64,000 nt of DNA. It comes from Lathyrus oleraceus. Its lineage: Eukaryota; Streptophyta; Magnoliopsida; Fabales; Fabaceae. The translations under genes and the position numbers were made by a program. Numbering within the stretch: position 1 is the first letter of the stretch; the number at the start of each line of letters is the position of its first letter. Location of the stretch: assembly GCF_024323335.1 (NCBI RefSeq), contig NC_066585.1:537913769-537977768 (forward strand). Direction: 5' to 3'. The notes under the pieces are model-generated. The model made no database searches and was not told where the DNA came from. It saw nothing but the letters and a program-made list of their open reading frames with translations. Below are positions 1 through 14,525 of this stretch, one piece after another.

Positions 1-165
1 ATATATAAATGGTTAATAAGTGAAATTACATTATAAAACTCAACTTTATTTGTATTCGTCATATTCACATTGTATTATGGTATAATATATGTAATTTTTT
101 TTAATATTTTCCTTCTCCATCATTAAGCAACAAAGTGAAAAAACTATAAATGAATGATTCATATT
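1..165. repeat. Short monomer with a 23-bp internal deletion (unit-start type)
   Basis: This monomer reads 'ccttctccatca' directly into 'ttaagcaac'. Normal monomers have 'ccaaattttaggtttcttc' plus a second 'atca' between them. The deletion lies between two short direct repeats (CCATCA and TCATCA) of the same monomer. The same short monomer opens block A units 2-8 (for example 2235 and 4847), so the deletion preceded amplification of the HOR. Confidence 0.9.
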
Positions 166-2234
166 ATATATAAATGGTTAACAAGTGAAATTACATAATC
201 AAGATCAATATTATTTGTATTCGCCATATTCACATTGTAATATGGTATATTATATGTAAATAAATTCAATAATTTTCTTCTCCATCACCAAATTTAACGT
301 TTCTTCATCACTAACTAACAAAGTTAAACGACTATAAATTAATGATTCATATTATATATAAATGGTCAACAACTGAAATTACATAATATAGCTCAATATT
401 ATTTGTATTCGTCATATTCAAATTATATTATGGTATATTATATGCTAAAAAGAATTTAATATTTTTTTTCTCCATCACCAAATTTTAGGTTTCTTCATCA
501 CAAAGAAATAAAGTTAAAAAACTATAAATGAATGATTCATATTATATATAAATAGGTAACAAGTTAAATTACATAATAAAGATCAACATTATTCGTATTC
601 GGCATATTCACATTGTATTATGGTATATTATATGTAAATAAATTCAATAATTTTCTTCTCCGTCAGCAAATTTTAGGTTTCTTCATCACTAATTCACAAA
701 GTTGTAAGACTATGAATTAATGATTCATATTATATGTAAATGGTTAATAAATGAAATTACATAATAAAGCTCAATATTATTTGTATTCGCCATATTCACA
801 TTGTATTATGGTATATTATATGTAAAAAAAACTCAATATTTTCCTTCTCCATCACCAAATTTTAGGTTTATTTATCACTAAGCATCAAAGTGAAAAAACT
901 ATAAATGAATGATTCATATTATATATATATATGGGTAACAAGTGAAATTACATAATCAAGATCAATATTATTTGTATTCGGCATATTCACATTGTATTAT
1001 GGTATACTATATGTAAATAAATTCTATAATTTTCTTCTCCATCACCAAACTTTAAGTTTCTTCATCACTAAGTAACAAATTTAAAGGATTATAAATTAAT
1101 GATTCATATTATATATAAACTGTTAATAAGTGAAATTACATAATAAAGCTCAATTGTAATTGTATTTGTGATATTCACACTGTATTATGGTATATTATAT
1201 GTAAAAAATAATTAATATTTTCTTCTCAATCACCAAATTTAAGGTTTCTTCATCACTGAGCAACAAAGGAAAAAATATAAAAGAATGATTCATATTATAT
1301 ATAAATGGGTAACAACTTAAATTACATAATCAAGATCAATATTATTTGTATTCGGCATATTTACATTGTATTATGGTATATAATATGTAAATAAATTCAA
1401 TAATTTTTGTCTCCATCACCAAATTTTAGGTTTCTTCATCCCTAAGTAACAAAGTTAAAGTACTATAAATTAATGATTCATATTATATATAAATGGCTAA
1501 CAACTAAAATTACATAATAAAACTCAATTTTATTTGTATTCGCCATATTCAAATTGTATTATGGTATATTATAATAAAAAACAACTCAATATTTTTCTTC
1601 TCCATAACCAAATTTTAGGTTTCTTCATCACTAAGAAACAATGTTAAAAAACTATAAATGAATGTTTGATATTATATATAAATGGGTAACAACTGAAACT
1701 ACATAATCAAGATCAATATTATTTGTATTCAGCATATTCAGATTGTATTATGGTATACTATATGTAAATAAATTATATAATTTTCTTCTCCATCACAAAA
1801 TTTTAAGTTTCTTCATCACTAACTAACAAATGTAAAGGATTATAAATTAATGATTCATATTATATATAAACGGTTAAAAGTGAAATTACGTAATAAAGCT
1901 CAATTGTAATTGTATTTGTCATATTCACACTGTATTATGGTATATTATATGTAAAAAAAATTAATATATTCTTCTCAATCACCAAATTTAAGGTTTCTTC
2001 ATCACTAAGCAACAAAGGAAAAAAATATAAATGAATGATTCATATTATATATAAATGGTTAACAACTTAAATTACATAATTAAGATCAATATTATTTGTA
2101 TTCAACATATTTACATTGTATTATGGTATATAATATGTAAATAAATTCAATAATTTTCTTCTCCATCACCAAATTTTAGGTTTCTTCATCCCTAAGTAAC
2201 AAAGTTAAAGTACTATAAATTAATGATTAATATT
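1..2234. repeat. Block A unit 1 (S, 12 monomers)
   Basis: Starts with the short 165-bp monomer, then eleven monomers of about 188 bp. Diagnostic S variants: 'ggtcaac' near 364, 'catattcaaatt' near 413, 'gtcagcaaattttagg' near 664 and 'aattcacaaagttgtaag' near 692. The eleventh monomer region has 'aaattatataatt' (near 1771) and the last has 'attcaacatattt' (near 2101). These also mark units 3 and 5. Confidence 0.88.
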
Positions 2235-4846
2235 ATATATAAATGGTTAATAAGTGAAATTACATTATAAAACTCAACTTTATTTGTATTCGTCATATTC
2301 ACATTGTATTATGGTATAATATATGTAATTTTTTTTAAATATTTTCCTTCTCCATCATTAAGCAACAAAGTGAAAAAACTATAAATGAATGATTCATATT
2401 ATATATAAATGGTTAACAAGTGAAATTACATAATCAAGATCAATATTATTTGTATTCGCCATATTCACATTGTAATATGGTATATTATATGTAAATAAAT
2501 TCAATAATTTTCTTCTCCATCACCAAATTTAACGTTTCTTCATCACTAACTAACAAAGTTAAACGACTATAAATTAATGATTCATATTATATATAAATGA
2601 TCAACAACTGAAATTACATAATATAGCTCAATATTATTTGTATTCGTCATATTCACATTATATTATGGTATATTATATGCTAAAAAGAATTTAATATTTT
2701 TTTTCCATCACCAAATTTTAGGTTTCTTCATCACAAAGAAATAAAGTTAAAAAACTATAAATGAATGATTCATATTATATATAAATAGGTAACAAGTTAA
2801 ATTACATAATAAAGATCAACATTATTCGTATTCGGCATATTCACATTGTATTATGGTATATTATATGTAAAGAAATTCAATAATTTTCTTCTCCGTCAGC
2901 AACTTTTAGGTTTTTTCATTACTAAGTAACAAAGTTGAAGGACTATAAATTAATTATTCATATTATATATAAATGGTTAATAAGTCAAATTACATAATAA
3001 AACTCAGTATTATTTGTATTCGCCATATTCAAATTGTATTATGGTATATTATAATTAAAAAAACCTCAATATTTTTCTTCTCCATCACCAAATTTTAGGT
3101 TTCTTTATCACTAAGCATCAAAGTGAAAAAACTCTAAATGAATGATTCATATTATATATATATGGGTAACAAGTGAAATTACATAATCAAGATCAATATT
3201 ATTTGTATTCGGCATATTCACATTGTATTATGGTATACTATATGTAAATAAATTCTATAATTTTCTTCTCCATCACCAAACTTTAAGTTTCTTCATCACT
3301 AATTCACAAAGTTGTAAGACTATGAATTAATGATTCATATTATATGTAAATGGTTAATAAATGAAATTACATAATAAAGCTCAATATTATTTGTATTCGC
3401 CATATTCACATTGTATTATGGTATATTATATGTAAAAAAAACTCAATATTTTCCTTCTCCATCACCAAATTTTAGGTTTCTTTATCACTAAGCATCAAAG
3501 TGAAAAAACTATAAATGAATGATTCATATTATATATATATATATGGGTAACAAGTGAAATTACATAATCAAGATCAATATTATTTGTATTCGGCATATTC
3601 ACATTGTATTATGGTATACTATATGTAAATAAATTCTATAATTTTCTTCTCCATCACCAAACTTTAAGTTTCTTCATCACTAAGTAACAAATTTAAAGGA
3701 TTATAAATTAATGATTCATATTATATATAAACTGTTAATAAGTGAAATTACATAATAAAGCTCAATTGTAATTGTATTTGTGATATTCACACTGTATTAT
3801 GGTATATTATATGTAAAAAATAATTAATATTTTCTTCTCAATCACCAAATTTAAGGTTTCTTCATCACTGAGCAACAAAGGAAAAAATATAAAAGAATGA
3901 TTCATATTATATATAAATGGGTAACAACTTAAATTACATAATCAAGATCAATATTATTTGTATTCGGCATATTTACATTGTATTATGGTATATAATATGT
4001 AAATAAATTCAATAATTTTTGTCTCCATCACCAAATTTTAGGTTTCTTCATCCCTAAGTAACAAAGTTAAAGTACTATAAATTAATGATTCATATTATAT
4101 ATAAATGGCTAACAACTAAAATTACATAATAAAACTCAATTTTATTTGTATTCGCCATATTCAAATTGTATTATGGTATATTATAATAAAAAACAACTCA
4201 ATATTTTTCTTCTCCATAACCAAATTTTAGGTTTCTTCATCACTAAGAAACAATGTTAAAAAACTATAAATGAATGTTTGATATTATATATAAATGGGTA
4301 ACAACTGAAACTACATAATCAAGATCAATATTATTTGTATTCAGCATATTCAGATTGTATTATGGTATACTATATGTAAATAAATTCTATAATTTTCTTC
4401 TCCATCACAAAATTTTAAGTTTCTTCATCACTAACTAACAAATGTAAAGGATTATAAATTAATGATTCATATTATATATAAACGGTTAAAAGTGAAATTA
4501 CGTAATAAAGCTCAATTGTAATTGTATTTGTCATATTCACACTGTATTATGGTATATTATATGTAAAAAAAATTAATATATTCTTCTCAATCACCAAATT
4601 TAAGGTTTCTTCATCACTAAGCAACAAAGGAAAAAAATATAAATGAATGATTCATATTATATATAAATGGTTAACAACTTAAATTACATAATTAAGATCA
4701 ATATTATTTGTATTCAGCATATTTACATTGTATTATGGTATATAATATGTAAATAAATTCAATAATTTTCTTCTCCATCACCAAATTTTAGGTTTCTTCA
4801 TCCCTAAGTAACAAAGTTAAAGTACTATAAATTAATGATTAATATT
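2235..4846. repeat. Block A unit 2 (L, 14 monomers)
   Basis: Same as unit 1 except for two extra monomers (about 378 bp) beginning near 2880. The first carries 'agcaacttttaggttt' and 'ttaattattcat', and the second 'actctaaatgaatg'. L-type variants include 'atgatcaac' near 2597, 'catattcacatta', loss of CTC before 'catcacc' near 2701 and 'gtaaagaaattc' near 2866. The last monomer has 'attcagcatattt'. Confidence 0.88.
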
Positions 4847-7079
4847 ATATATAAATGGTTAATAAGTGAAATTACATTATAAAACTCAACTTTATTTGTA
4901 TTCGTCATATTCACATTGTATTATGGTATAATATATGTAATTTTTTTTTAATATTTTCCTTCTCCATCATTAAGCAACAAAGTGAAAAAACTATAAATGA
5001 ATGATTCATATTATATATAAATGGTTAACAAGTGAAATTACATAATCAAGATCAATATTATTTGTATTCGCCATATTCACATTGTAATATGGTATATTAT
5101 ATGTAAATAAATTCAATAATTTTCTTCTCCATCACCAAATTTAACGTTTCTTCATCACTAACTAACAAAGTTAAACGACTATAAATTAATGATTCATATT
5201 ATATATAAATGGTCAACAACTGAAATTACATAATATAGCTCAATATTATTTGTATTCGTCATATTCACATTATATTATGGTATATTATATGCTAAAAAGA
5301 ATTTAATATTTTTTTTCCATCACCAAATTTTAGGTTTCTTCATCACAAAGAAATAAAGTTAAAAAACTATAAATGAATGATTCATATTATATATAAATAG
5401 GTAACAAGTTAAATTACATAATAAAGATCAACATTATTCGTATTCGGCATATTCACATTGTATTATGGTATATTATATGTAAATAAATTCAATAATTTTC
5501 TTCTCCGTCAGCAAATTTTAGGTTTCTTCATCACTAATTCACAAAGTTGTAAGACTATGAATTAATGATTCATATTATATGTAAATGGTTAATAAATGAA
5601 ATTACATAATAAAGCTCAATATTATTTGTATTCGCCATATTCACATTGTATTATGGTATATTATATGTAAAAAAAACTCAATATTTTCCTTCTCCATCAC
5701 CAAATTTTAGGTTTATTTATCACTAAGCATCAAAGTGAAAAAACTATAAATGAATGATTCATATTATATATATATATGGGTAACAAGTGAAATTACATAA
5801 TCAAGATCAATATTATTTGTATTCGGCATATTCACATTGTATTATGGTATACTATATGTAAATAAATTCTATAATTTTCTTCTCCATCACCAAACTTTAA
5901 GTTTCTTCATCACTAAGTAACAAATTTAAAGGATTATAAATTAATGATTCATATTATATATAAACTGTTAATAAGTGAAATTACATAATAAAGCTCAATT
6001 GTAATTGTATTTGTGATATTCACACTGTATTATGGTATATTATATGTAAAAAATAATTAATATTTTCTTCTCAATCACCAAATTTAAGGTTTCTTCATCA
6101 CTGAGCAACAAAGGAAAAAATATAAAAGAATGATTCATATTATATATAAATGGGTAACAACTTAAATTACATAATCAAGATCAATATTATTTGTATTCGG
6201 CATATTTACATTGTATTATGGTATATAATATGTAAATAAATTCAATAATTTTTGTCTCCATCACCAAATTTTAGGTTTCTTCATCCCTAAGTAACAAAGT
6301 TAAAGTACTATAAATTAATGATTCATATTATATATAAATGGCTAACAACTAAAATTACATAATAAAACTCAATTTTATTTGTATTCGCCATATTCAAATT
6401 GTATTATGGTATATTATAATAAAAAACAACTCAATATTTTTCTTCTCCATAACCAAATTTTAGGTTTCTTCATCACTAAGAAACAATGTTAAAAAACTAT
6501 AAATGAATGTTTGATATTATATATAAATGGGTAACAACTGAAACTACATAATCAAGATCAATATTATTTGTATTCAGCATATTCAGATTGTATTATGGTA
6601 TACTATATGTAAATAAATTATATAATTTTCTTCTCCATCACAAAATTTTAAGTTTCTTCATCACTAACTAACAAATGTAAAGGATTATAAATTAATGATT
6701 CATATTATATATAAACGGTTAAAAGTGAAATTACGTAATAAAGCTCAATTGTAATTGTATTTGTCATATTCACACTGTATTATGGTATATTATATGTAAA
6801 AAAAATTAATATATTCTTCTCAATCACCAAATTTAAGGTTTCTTCATCACTAAGCAACAAAGGAAAAAAATATAAATGAATGATTCATATTATATATAAA
6901 TGGTTAACAACTTAAATTACATAATTAAGATCAATATTATTTGTATTCAACATATTTACATTGTATTATGGTATATAATATGTAAATAAATTCAATAATT
7001 TTCTTCTCCATCACCAAATTTTAGGTTTCTTCATCCCTAAGTAACAAAGTTAAAGTACTATAAATTAATGATTAATATT
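4847..7079. repeat. Block A unit 3 (S length, with a patch of L sequence)
   Basis: Twelve monomers and S-type at almost every marker ('ggtcaac' near 5209, 'gtaaataaattc' near 5479, 'attcaacatattt' near 6945). The third monomer, however, has the L variants 'cacattatatt' near 5265 and the CTC-less 'ttttccatcacc' near 5310. This patch is bounded on both sides by S markers and looks like a short gene-conversion tract. Confidence 0.87.
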
Positions 7080-9690
7080 ATATATAAATGGTTAATAAGT
7101 GAAATTACATTATAAAACTCAACTTTATTTGTATTCGTCATATTCACATTGTATTATGGTATAATATATGTAATTTTTTTAAATATTTTCCTTCTCCATC
7201 ATTAAGCAACAAAGTGAAAAAACTATAAATGAATGATTCATATTATATATAAATGGTTAACAAGTGAAATTACATAATCAAGATCAATATTATTTGTATT
7301 CGCCATATTCACATTGTAATATGGTATATTATATGTAAATAAATTCAATAATTTTCTTCTCCATCACCAAATTTAACGTTTCTTCATCACTAACTAACAA
7401 AGTTAAACGACTATAAATTAATGATTCATATTATATATAAATGATCAACAACTGAAATTACATAATATAGCTCAATATTATTTGTATTCGTCATATTCAC
7501 ATTATATTATGGTATATTATATGCTAAAAAGAATTTAATATTTTTTTTCCATCACCAAATTTAGGTTTCTTCATCACAAAGAAATAAAGTTAAAAAACTA
7601 TAAATGAATGATTCATATTATATATAAATAGGTAACAAGTTAAATTACATAATAAAGATCAACATTATTCGTATTCGGCATATTCACATTGTATTATGGT
7701 ATATTATATGTAAAGAAATTCAATAATTTTCTTCTCCGTCAGCAACTTTTAGGTTTTTTCATTACTAAGTAACAAAGTTGAAGGACTATAAATTAATTAT
7801 TCATATTATATATAAATGGTTAATAAGTCAAATTACATAATAAAACTCAGTATTATTTGTATTCGCCATATTCAAATTGTATTATGGTATATTATAATTA
7901 AAAAACCTCAATATTTTTCTTCTCCATCACCAAATTTTAGGTTTCTTTATCACTAAGCATCAAAGTGAAAAAACTCTAAATGAATGATTCATATTATATA
8001 TATATGGGTAACAAGTGAAATTACATAATCAAGATCAATATTATTTGTATTCGGCATATTCACATTGTATTATGGTATACTATATGTAAATAAATTCTAT
8101 AATTTTCTTCTCCATCACCAAACTTTAAGTTTCTTCATCACTAATTCACAAAGTTGTAAGACTATGAATTAATGATTCATATTATATGTAAATGGTTAAT
8201 AAATGAAATTACATAATAAAGCTCAATATTATTTGTATTCGCCATATTCACATTGTATTATGGTATATTATATGTAAAAAAAACTCAATATTTTCCTTCT
8301 CCATCACCAAATTTTAGGTTTCTTTATCACTAAGCATCAAAGTGAAAAAACTATAAATGAATGATTCATATTATATATATATATATATGGGTAACAAGTG
8401 AAATTACATAATCAAGATCAATATTATTTGTATTCGGCATATTCACATTGTATTATGGTATACTATATGTAAATAAATTCTATAATTTTCTTCTCCATCA
8501 CCAAACTTTAAGTTTCTTCATCACTAAGTAACAAATTTAAAGGATTATAAATTAATGATTCATATTATATATAAACTGTTAATAAGTGAAATTACATAAT
8601 AAAGCTCAATTGTAATTGTATTTGTGATATTCACACTGTATTATGGTATATTATATGTAAAAAATAATTAATATTTTCTTCTCAATCACCAAATTTAAGG
8701 TTTCTTCATCACTGAGCAACAAAGGAAAAAATATAAAAGAATGATTCATATTATATATAAATGGGTAACAACTTAAATTACATAATCAAGATCAATATTA
8801 TTTGTATTCGGCATATTTACATTGTATTATGGTATATAATATGTAAATAAATTCAATAATTTTTGTCTCCATCACCAAATTTTAGGTTTCTTCATCCCTA
8901 AGTAACAAAGTTAAAGTACTATAAATTAATGATTCATATTATATATAAATGGCTAACAACTAAAATTACATATTAAAACTCAATTTTATTTGTATTCGCC
9001 ATATTCAAATTGTATTATGGTATATTATTTTAAAAAACAACTCAATATTTTTCTTCTCCATAACCAAATTTTAGGTTTCTTCATCACTAAGAAACAATGT
9101 TAAAAAACTATAAATGAATGTTTGATATTATATATAAATGGGTAACAACTGAAACTACATAATCAAGATCAATATTATTTGTATTCAGCATATTCAGATT
9201 GTATTATGGTATACTATATGTAAATAAATTCTATAATTTTCTTCTCCATCACAAAATTTTAAGTTTCTTCATCACTAACTAACAAATGTAAAGGATTATA
9301 AATTAATGATTCATATTATATATAAACGGTTAAAAGTGAAATTACGTAATAAAGCTCAATTGTAATTGTATTTGTCATATTCACACTGTATTATGGTATA
9401 TTATATGTAAAAAAAATTAATATATTCTTCTCAATCACCAAATTTAAGGTTTCTTCATCACTAAGCAACAAAGGAAAAAAATATAAATGAATGATTCATA
9501 TTATATATAAATGGTTAACAACTTAAATTACATAATTAAGATCAATATTATTTGTATTCAGCATATTTACATTGTATTATGGTATATAATATGTAAATAA
9601 ATTCAATAATTTTCTTCTCCATCACCAAATTTTAGGTTTCTTCATCCCTAAGTAACAAAGTTAAAGTACTATAAATTAATGATTAATATT
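7080..9690. repeat. Block A unit 4 (L, 14 monomers)
   Basis: L structure with the two extra monomers near 7725-8100. It carries the L markers 'atgatcaac' near 7440 and 'attcagcatattt' near 9556. A private change gives 'tattattttaaaaaac' near 9024 where other units read 'tattataataaaaaac'. Confidence 0.87.
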
Positions 9691-11919
9691 ATATATAAAT
9701 GGTTAATAAGTGAAATTACATTATAAAACTCAACTTTATTTGTATTCGTCATATTCACATTGTATTATGGTATAATATATGTAATTTTTTTTAAATTTTC
9801 CTTCTCCATCATTAAGCAACAAAGTGAAAAAACTATAAATGAATGATTCATATTATATATAAATGGTTAACAAGTGAAATTACATAATCAAGATCAATAT
9901 TATTTGTATTCGCCATATTCACATTGTAATATGGTATATTATATGTAAATAAATTCAATAATTTTCTTCTCCATCACCAAATTTAACGTTTCTTCATCAC
10001 TAACTAACAAAGTTAAACGACTATAAATTAATGATTCATATTATATATAAATGGTCAACAACTGAAATTACATAATATAGCTCAATATTATTTGTATTCG
10101 TCATATTCAAATTATATTATGGTATATTATATGCTAAAAAGAATTTAATATTTTTTTTCTCCATCACCAAATTTTAGGTTTCTTCATCACAAAGAAATAA
10201 AGTTAAAAAACTATAAATGAATGATTCATATTATATATAAATAGGTAACAAGTTAAATTACATAATAAAGATCAACATTATTCGTATTCGGCATATTCAC
10301 ATTGTATTATGGTATATTATATGTAAATAAATTCAATAATTTTCTTCTCCGTCAGCAAATTTTAGGTTTCTTCATCACTAATTCACAAAGTTGTAAGACT
10401 ATGAATTAATGATTCATATTATATGTAAATGGTTAATAAATGAAATTACATAATAAAGCTCAATATTATTTGTATTCGCCATATTCACATTGTATTATGG
10501 TATATTATATGTAAAAAAAACTCAATATTTTCCTTCTCCATCACCAAATTTTAGGTTTATTTATCACTAAGCATCAAAGTGAAAAAACTATAAATGAATG
10601 ATTCATATTATATATATATGGGTAACAAGTGAAATTACATAATCAAGATCAATATTATTTGTATTCGGCATATTCACATTGTATTATGGTATACTATATG
10701 TAAATAAATTCTATAATTTTCTTCTCCATCACCAAACTTTAAGTTTCTTCATCACTAAGTAACAAATTTAAAGGATTATAAATTAATGATTCATATTATA
10801 TATAAACTGTTAATAAGTGAAATTACATAATAAAGCTCAATTGTAATTGTATTTGTGATATTCACACTGTATTATGGTATATTATATGTAAAAAATAATT
10901 AATATTTTCTTCTCAATCACCAAATTTAAGGTTTCTTCATCACTGAGCAACAAAGGAAAAAATATAAAAGAATGATTCATATTATATATAAATGGGTAAC
11001 AACTTAAATTACATAATCAAGATCAATATTATTTGTATTCGGCATATTTACATTGTATTATGGTATATAATATGTAAATAAATTCAATAATTTTTGTCTC
11101 CATCACCAAATTTTAGGTTTCTTCATCCCTAAGTAACAAAGTTAAAGTACTATAAATTAATGATTCATATTATATATAAATGGCTAACAACTAAAATTAC
11201 ATAATAAAACTCAATTTTATTTGTATTCGCCATATTCAAATTGTATTATGGTATATTATAATAAAAAACAACTCAATATTTTTCTTCTCCATAACCAAAT
11301 TTTAGGTTTCTTCATCACTAAGAAACAATGTTAAAAACTATAAATGAATGTTTGATATTATATATAAATGGGTAACAACTGAAACTACATAATCAAGATC
11401 AATATTATTTGTATTCAGCATATTCAGATTGTATTATGGTATACTATATGTAAATAAATTATATAATTTTCTTCTCCATCACAAAATTTTAAGTTTCTTC
11501 ATCACTAACTAACAAATGTAAAGGATTATAAATTAATGATTCATATTATATATAAACGGTTAAAAGTGAAATTACGTAATAAAGCTCAATTGTAATTGTA
11601 TTTGTCATATTCACACTGTATTATGGTATATTATATGTAAAAAAAATTAATATATTCTTCTCAATCACCAAATTTAAGGTTTCTTCATCACTAAGCAACA
11701 AAGGAAAAAAATATAAATGAATGATTCATATTATATATAAATGGTTAACAACTTAAATTACATAATTAAGATCAATATTATTTGTATTCAACATATTTAC
11801 ATTGTATTATGGTATATAATATGTAAATAATTCAATAATTTTCTTCTCCATCACCAAATTTTAGGTTTCTTCATCCCTAAGTAACAAAGTTAAAGTACTA
11901 TAAATTAATGATTAATATT
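9691..11919. repeat. Block A unit 5 (S, 12 monomers)
   Basis: S structure with 'catattcaaatt' near 10112, 'aaattatataatt' near 11457 and 'attcaacatattt' near 11787, matching unit 1 at these sites. It is a few bases shorter than unit 1 because of small run-length losses. Confidence 0.87.
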
Positions 11920-14525
11920 ATATATAAATGGTTAATAAGTGAAATTACATTATAAAACTCAACTTTATTTGTATTCGTCATATTCACATTGTATTATGGT
12001 ATAATATATGTAATTTTTTTAAATATTTTCCTTCTCCATCATTAAGCAACAAAGTGAAAAAACTATAAATGAATGATTCATATTATATATAAATGGTTAA
12101 CAAGTGAAATTACATAATCAAGATCAATATTATTTGTATTCGCCATATTCACATTGTAATATGGTATATTATATGTAAATAAATTCAATAATTTTCTTCT
12201 CCATCACCAAATTTAACGTTTCTTCATCACTAACTAACAAAGTTAAACGACTATAAATTAATGATTCATATTATATATAAATGATCAACAACTGAAATTA
12301 CATAATATAGCTCAATATTATTTGTATTCGTCATATTCACATTATATTATGGTATATTATATGCTAAAAAGAATTTAATATTTTTTTTCCATCACCAAAT
12401 TTTAGGTTTCTTCATCACAAAGAAATAAAGTTAAAAAACTATAAATGAATGATTCATATTATATATAAATAGGTAACAAGTTAAATTACATAATAAAGAT
12501 CAACATTATTCGTATTCGGCATATTCACATTGTATTATGGTATATTATATGTAAAGAAATTCAATAATTTTCTTCTCCGTCAGCAACTTTTAGGTTTTTC
12601 ATTACTAAGTAACAAAGTTGAAGGACTATAAATTAATTATTCATATTATATATAAATGGTTAATAAGTCAAATTACATAATAAAACTCAGTATTATTTGT
12701 ATTCGCCATATTCAAATTGTATTATGGTATATTATAATTAAAAAAACCTCAATATTTTTCTTCTCCATCACCAAATTTTAGGTTTCTTTATCACTAAGCA
12801 TCAAAGTGAAAAAACTCTAAATGAATGATTCATATTATATATATATGGGTAACAAGTGAAATTACATAATCAAGATCAATATTATTTGTATTCGGCATAT
12901 TCACATTGTATTATGGTATACTATATGTAAATAAATTCTATAATTTTCTTCTCCATCACCAAACTTTAAGTTTCTTCATCACTAATTCACAAAGTTGTAA
13001 GACTATGAATTAATGATTCATATTATATGTAAATGGTTAATAAATGAAATTACATAATAAAGCTCAATATTATTTGTATTCGCCATATTCACATTGTATT
13101 ATGGTATATTATATGTAAAAAAAACTCAATATTTTCCTTCTCCATCACCAAATTTTAGGTTTCTTTATCACTAAGCATCAAAGTGAAAAAACTATAAATG
13201 AATGATTCATATTATATATATATATGGGTAACAAGTGAAATTACATAATCAAGATCAATATTATTTGTATTCGGCATATTCACATTGTATTATGGTATAC
13301 TATATGTAAATAAATTCTATAATTTTCTTCTCCATCACCAAACTTTAAGTTTCTTCATCACTAAGTAACAAATTTAAAGGATTATAAATTAATGATTCAT
13401 ATTATATATAAACTGTTAATAAGTGAAATTACATAATAAAGCTCAATTGTAATTGTATTTGTGATATTCACACTGTATTATGGTATATTATATGTAAAAA
13501 ATAATTAATATTTTCTTCTCAATCACCAAATTTAAGGTTTCTTCATCACTGAGCAACAAAGGAAAAATATAAAAGAATGATTCATATTATATATAAATGG
13601 GTAACAACTTAAATTACATAATCAAGATCAATATTATTTGTATTCGGCATATTTACATTGTATTATGGTATATAATATGTAAATAAATTCAATAATTTTT
13701 GTCTCCATCACCAAATTTTAGGTTTCTTCATCCCTAAGTAACAAAGTTAAAGTACTATAAATTAATGATTCATATTATATATAAATGGCTAACAACTAAA
13801 ATTACATAATAAAACTCAATTTTATTTGTATTCGCCATATTCAAATTGTATTATGGTATATTATAATAAAAAACAACTCAATATTTTTCTTCTCCATAAC
13901 CAAATTTTAGGTTTCTTCATCACTAAGAAACAATGTTAAAAAACTATAAATGAATGTTTGATATTATATATAAATGGGTAACAACTGAAACTACATAATC
14001 AAGATCAATATTATTTGTATTCAGCATATTCAGATTGTATTATGGTATACTATATGTAAATAAATTCTATAATTTTCTTCTCCATCACAAAATTTTAAGT
14101 TTCTTCATCACTAACTAACAAATGTAAAGGATTATAAATTAATGATTCATATTATATATAAACGGTTAAAAGTGAAATTACGTAATAAAGCTCAATTGTA
14201 ATTGTATTTGTCATATTCACACTGTATTATGGTATATTATATGTAAAAAAATTAATATATTCTTCTCAATCACCAAATTTAAGGTTTCTTCATCACTAAG
14301 CAACAAAGGAAAAAAATATAAATGAATGATTCATATTATATATAAATGGTTAACAACTTAAATTACATAATTAAGATCAATATTATTTGTATTCAGCATA
14401 TTTACATTGTATTATGGTATATAATATGTAAATAAATTCAATAATTTTCTTCTCCATCACCAAATTTTAGGTTTCTTCATCCCTAAGTAACAAAGTTAAA
14501 GTACTATAAATTAATGATTAATATT
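11920..14525. repeat. Block A unit 6 (L, 14 monomers)
   Basis: L structure with the extra monomer pair near 12555-12930 and 'attcagcatattt' near 14388. With unit 5 it forms the third copy of the 26-mer S-L super-unit. Confidence 0.87.
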
